Shown here: in pieces, positions 61,669 through 64,000 of the stretch
Numbering within the stretch: the first letter of the stretch is position 1
Layout: the number at the start of each line of letters is the position of its first letter
Assembly: GCF_030435805.1 (NCBI RefSeq)
Contig: NC_081296.1
Location: forward strand, 29,787,745 to 29,851,744
Origin: Mustela lutreola
Lineage: Eukaryota > Chordata > Mammalia > Carnivora > Mustelidae
Reading direction: 5' to 3'
Length of the DNA: 64,000 nt
The notes under the pieces: model-generated
Database searches by the model: none
Told to the model about the DNA's origin: nothing
The model's input: only the letters and a program-made list of their open reading frames with translations
Position numbers and translations under genes: made by a program

Positions 61669-61765
61669 TGGATCGATGATGACTCCCTCATTCTGCATTC
61701 CTTGGAAAAGCTGAACAAAATGAGTGAGAACTCCCTACCGTCGTTCTCATCGAAACTGAGGTCCA
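61669..61765 (+). ncRNA. SNORD116: SNORD116 box C/D snoRNA, copy 20
   Basis: Consensus sequence in the last array unit, only about 60 bp from the end of the array. Its downstream flank has TTCCCCGGGACAG instead of CCCCCGGGGCAG. Confidence 0.96.
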
Positions 61766-61825
61766 GCACGTTGTCTTCCCCGGGACAGAAAGTAGGAGCG
61801 AGGGACAGCTTCCCCTCTGTCACTC

Positions 61826-61900
61826 ACTCGAAGCCACTACTGCCAACCCAACTACTCTCCCTGCCATAACCAGCACCTCCAGAACCACCAGCATCTATAG
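61826..61900. repeat. Diverged, unexpanded counterpart of the CCA tract
   Basis: Starts TCACTCGAAGCCACTACTG where array units have TCACATGCCGGTAGCCACCA, and later has CCAGCACCTCCAGAACCACC and CATCTATAG where array units have CCAGCACCGCCAGCACCCCC and CTCTAGCCC. The alignment suggests that the array tract grew by triplet expansion from a sequence like this. Visual alignment only. Confidence 0.5.
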
Positions 61901-63145
61901 TCCTTCCAAATGACTGCCTCCTTCTCATTAGTCCATGTTTCCAGTTGGATTTCCGCAGGCTGGATCCTTTTTGGATCATGGTATGAGATTGGCTCTTTGA
62001 CCGGACGCAATCGAGATTGCAGAATGTGGTGGCTTGCCGATAATCGTTGCTTCCTGCTTGTCCAAGTCACATGTGGTTCAACAGTGGCTTGAATTTTCGA
62101 TAGATTTAGGTACGAGAGGCCCGTAGACAGCGGAGTTCTATTTTATGCCCGCATTGCACCTGGTCAGAGGCTCAGCCTCCTGTGCCTTCGAAGACCTGGG
62201 CATGCTTCACCTCTCTGCGGGCATTTTCGGACCAGGTCCCAGTTCCCCAGCGGTGCTGGCTGCACCGTCATCCAAAGGTGCCAATTGGAGGCGGGGGACA
62301 GGCGGGTGGAATGGGTGCTTGAGGTAACCACTTCACGCAGCTTGCTTCTGAGCATGGAGGAATGAGGGGGACATGACCTCCTGCGGGATGGGTTTTTCGT
62401 GGCCCCACAGGAACTGGGATATCTTCAGGATGGGGTGGGTTTTCTGTATGTAAGAATGGAGGACTCCGGTCCATGGCAGGGAGGGGAGCAGCTTTGGGGC
62501 CCACCTAGGGGAGGACATTTGCCCCCAACCTGAACCCAGGGCTCATTGCTCCTGGGGTCATTGCCCTGGAATCAAGGGGTGTTCCCCCTGGTTGGCTTAC
62601 CGATGCAGCTTCGTGTTGTTGGACGTGTATCTCCTTGACAGCCTGAGTATGTGCTGGGTGTTTGGTGAGTTCCCCGTTCAGGGGAGGCTGACTGGGGAGG
62701 CGTTCCCGCAGGAGTTGTACATCATGGTGGAGGGAGAGGTGGCTTGGATGCCCCGGGGCTCGCTGGGAATGCGCCACATGCGGACCAGGTTTGCAATCCA
62801 TAGAGGAGACCGGTGTTGCCCTATGTAGTCTAGGGAGTTGTTTCCATTAAAGGACCACAGTGTGTGGGCTGTCCCATATCTCAAACCTACAGTGCAACCC
62901 ACCCCTCATCAGACTCTCCCCTTCCTATCACACTTCCCTCCTTTTTCCCACACCGGGCCCCGTGTTTGCATTTTTGGAGGCGTCCATGTGTAGACATGGT
63001 CCTCAGGCATGAGATCAGGCACTGCCCATAATAGGGAGAGGTAGAACAGAGTGTCCCCACTGCGTAGTACTGACTTAGGGACAGATTTAGGGACACAGAT
63101 GAGTCCCCGGGTGAGGCGCTCATGTCACTTCTCCCCATGTCCCAG
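61901..63145. other. Single-copy-looking flank with no gene recognised
   Basis: About 1.2 kb of less CpG-rich sequence between the last array unit and the terminal exon. The short open frames on both strands (the longest is 98 codons on the - strand, 62,505-62,801) do not resemble a protein I know. I see no snoRNA boxes, tRNA or SINE-like tail. By position it is host-transcript intron. Confidence 0.5.
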
Positions 63146-63287
63146 GTGGAGTTGGCTGGACGCGGGTGTCGCTGACTGTTGGCGATCCCATTTTCCTGAT
63201 CCGCGATGCCCTACCTGTGAGGCAAGGTCACCCCTAGAGAGGCAGGGTGTGTAGGCTGTGGTCAGCTGGGAGTTGCCCACATTTGCA
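63146..63287 (+). ncRNA. SNHG14: Candidate diverged host-transcript exon of the terminal unit
   Basis: Found by looking for the array exon ahead of the diverged snoRNA. The acceptor is CACTTCTCCCCATGTCCCAG ending at 63,145, the donor is GTAAGT at 63,288, and the length is 142 nt against 138. The body is mostly diverged, but TTCCTGATCCGCGATGC lines up with TTCCTGTCCTCGGATGC of the array exon, and both start GTG. The snoRNA follows by 184 nt. Retention of both splice signals in an otherwise diverged unit supports the exon model for the whole array. Confidence 0.6.
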
Positions 63288-63470
63288 GTAAGTGTCTCAC
63301 CCTTGCCACCACATGCCCGGGTCTTCTCCGAGGCCTCCTTGGCCGAGAACGGCCCCGTTGGCAACCCGGTGGCCTGGGGCTGGGTGTTCACAAGGGCTGA
63401 CGTGTCTGAGCTCAGTGGCCGTGCCAGGCTAGAGCCGGCCCTTTCAATGCTCCGTGTCCTGAGACGTGCT

Positions 63471-63565
63471 CAGATCGATGATGACTCCCTACAAATGCAA
63501 TCCTTGGAAATCTGAACAAAATGAGTGACAATCCCTACTGTCGTCCTCATCGGAACTGAGGTCCT
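63471..63565 (+). ncRNA. SNORD116: Diverged SNORD116-like box C/D snoRNA, copy 21
   Basis: Outside the array, 1.8 kb after copy 20. Box C ATGATGA at 63,478-63,484, box D' CTGA at 63,512-63,515, C'-like ATGAGTGA and box D CTGA at 63,556-63,559 are all kept, and CATCGGAACTGA before box D matches the human form better than the array copies do. The body differs at many sites and is 2 nt shorter. The outer stem is poor: CAGATC against GGTCCT leaves the two outermost positions unpaired. It may be an older, independently evolving copy or a decaying one. Confidence 0.85.
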
Positions 63566-64000
63566 GCACGTGGTTCCCCGCCAGGAAGTCCGAGAGAGAG
63601 ATTCAGGCCACCCGAGATCTTTACTGCTAACTCGGTGTGCTTGGCCGTTGGAATGTCACTCCTAGGGCAGGGGAACTGCTCCATGGCAGAGGGAACTGCC
63701 ATGGGAACTGCCATGGGAACATGCAGAGGGAACTGCTTCATGGCCGCCTCCTGTAGCAGATTGCCAGGGGGAACCAGGGCCTTCTGGGTTCAAAGGTCTG
63801 GCTGCTTCCAGAGAGGACAGGGAGGTCGTGTGTGCCAGAGGTCGGCTGCCCACATGGCCCAGAGCCCCCGAGGCCCTCTCTGCCACTCACCGCGCACCGC
63901 CACCAGCACCGCTGTCCTTGCCGCGGTCCCTGGCCTTTGTGCCTCCCACTCCCTTGTGCCTTGTCCACTGAGGGCAGCGAGGTTTTAGACACGGAATGGG
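63566..64000. other. Flank after the diverged snoRNA, no gene recognised
   Basis: The first 40 bases still align to the array sequence after SNORD116 (GCACGTGGTTCCCC against GCACGTTGTCTCCCC; AGAGAGAGA against AGCGAGGGA). Beyond that it is unfamiliar apart from a short minisatellite. The window ends inside it. Confidence 0.5.
63671..63742. repeat. Short minisatellite of GGGAACTGCCAT-type units
   Basis: GGGAACTGC occurs four times (63,672, 63,693, 63,705 and 63,730), separated by CCATGGCAGA, CAT and CATGGGAACATGCAGA. A 12-nt step is clear in the middle. Local slippage is enough to explain it. Confidence 0.75.

Larger units (their letters stand above)
1..61825 (+). repeat. SNORD116 macrosatellite array, about 20 head-to-tail units of 3.1 kb
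   Basis: The same sequence recurs with period 3,064-3,122 bp, always in the same orientation; the words at base 1 recur at 3,122, 6,239, 9,357 and on to 58,898. Every full unit carries a CA-rich microsatellite, a 138-nt candidate exon, one SNORD116 and a CCA-rich tract. The array is open at the left edge, so its true size is unknown. At the right it stops at about 61,825, where similarity decays within the trinucleotide tract. Base composition is GC-rich with many CpGs throughout, and I see no interspersed element. Copy number in an assembly of such similar units may be compressed. Confidence 0.97.
58898..61825 (+). repeat. Array unit 20, last array unit, incomplete
   Basis: Class B-like front with many private substitutions, for example TGTGTGTGGC at 58,899, GGTTTTGTGG near 60,083 and GAATATTGCC in the exon. 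It ends inside the region that follows the snoRNA, where the CCA tract of other units is replaced by a diverged, unexpanded sequence. Edge units of tandem arrays commonly diverge because they are homogenised less often. Confidence 0.92.

Noticed and set aside
1-61825. CRISPR-like or bacterial repeat array
   Set aside because: Units are 3.1 kb with mammalian microsatellites, splice signals and a eutherian snoRNA.
61852-62070. - strand open frame of 72 codons at the array edge
   Set aside because: Short and unfamiliar; part of it is the diverged trinucleotide tract. No support for a gene or a processed pseudogene that I can name.

Overview
This window is mammalian nuclear DNA, almost certainly from a placental mammal. 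It lies in the region orthologous to the imprinted Prader-Willi/Angelman domain. The evidence is a box C/D snoRNA that I recognise as SNORD116 (HBII-85) and that recurs about every 3.1 kb on the + strand. SNORD116 clusters are known only from eutherians, inside introns of the long non-coding host transcript SNHG14. I cannot name the species. No protein-coding gene, rRNA, tRNA, CRISPR array or recognisable transposon is supported.

Layout: from 1 to about 61,825 the window is one uninterrupted head-to-tail tandem array of about 20 units (3,064-3,122 bp each, the last one incomplete). It enters already in progress at base 1. Each unit holds, in order: about 2 kb of GC- and CpG-rich spacer, a CA-rich microsatellite, a 138-nt candidate host-transcript exon (AG acceptor, GTAAGC donor), about 246 nt of intron, the 97-nt SNORD116, and a CCA-type trinucleotide tract. 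From about 61,826 to 64,000 the sequence is single-copy in appearance. It contains one strongly diverged terminal unit: a candidate 142-nt exon at 63,146-63,287 and a diverged SNORD116 at 63,471-63,565.

Higher-order structure: units 2-9 form a two-unit (about 6,235 bp) higher-order repeat. Units 11 and 12 are near-identical neighbours. The block around 36-43 kb recurs at 51.5-58.5 kb. Sixteen of the 20 array snoRNAs are identical, three share one substitution at the fifth base upstream of box D, and one (49,349) carries three changes that weaken its terminal stem.

How it works together (known for the family, inferred here): one + strand transcript is spliced exon to exon, each excised intron carries one snoRNA, and exonucleolytic trimming stops at the C/D ribonucleoprotein. 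The many long open frames on both strands are by-products of GC-rich sequence with few stops, repeated in every unit, and I do not annotate them as genes.
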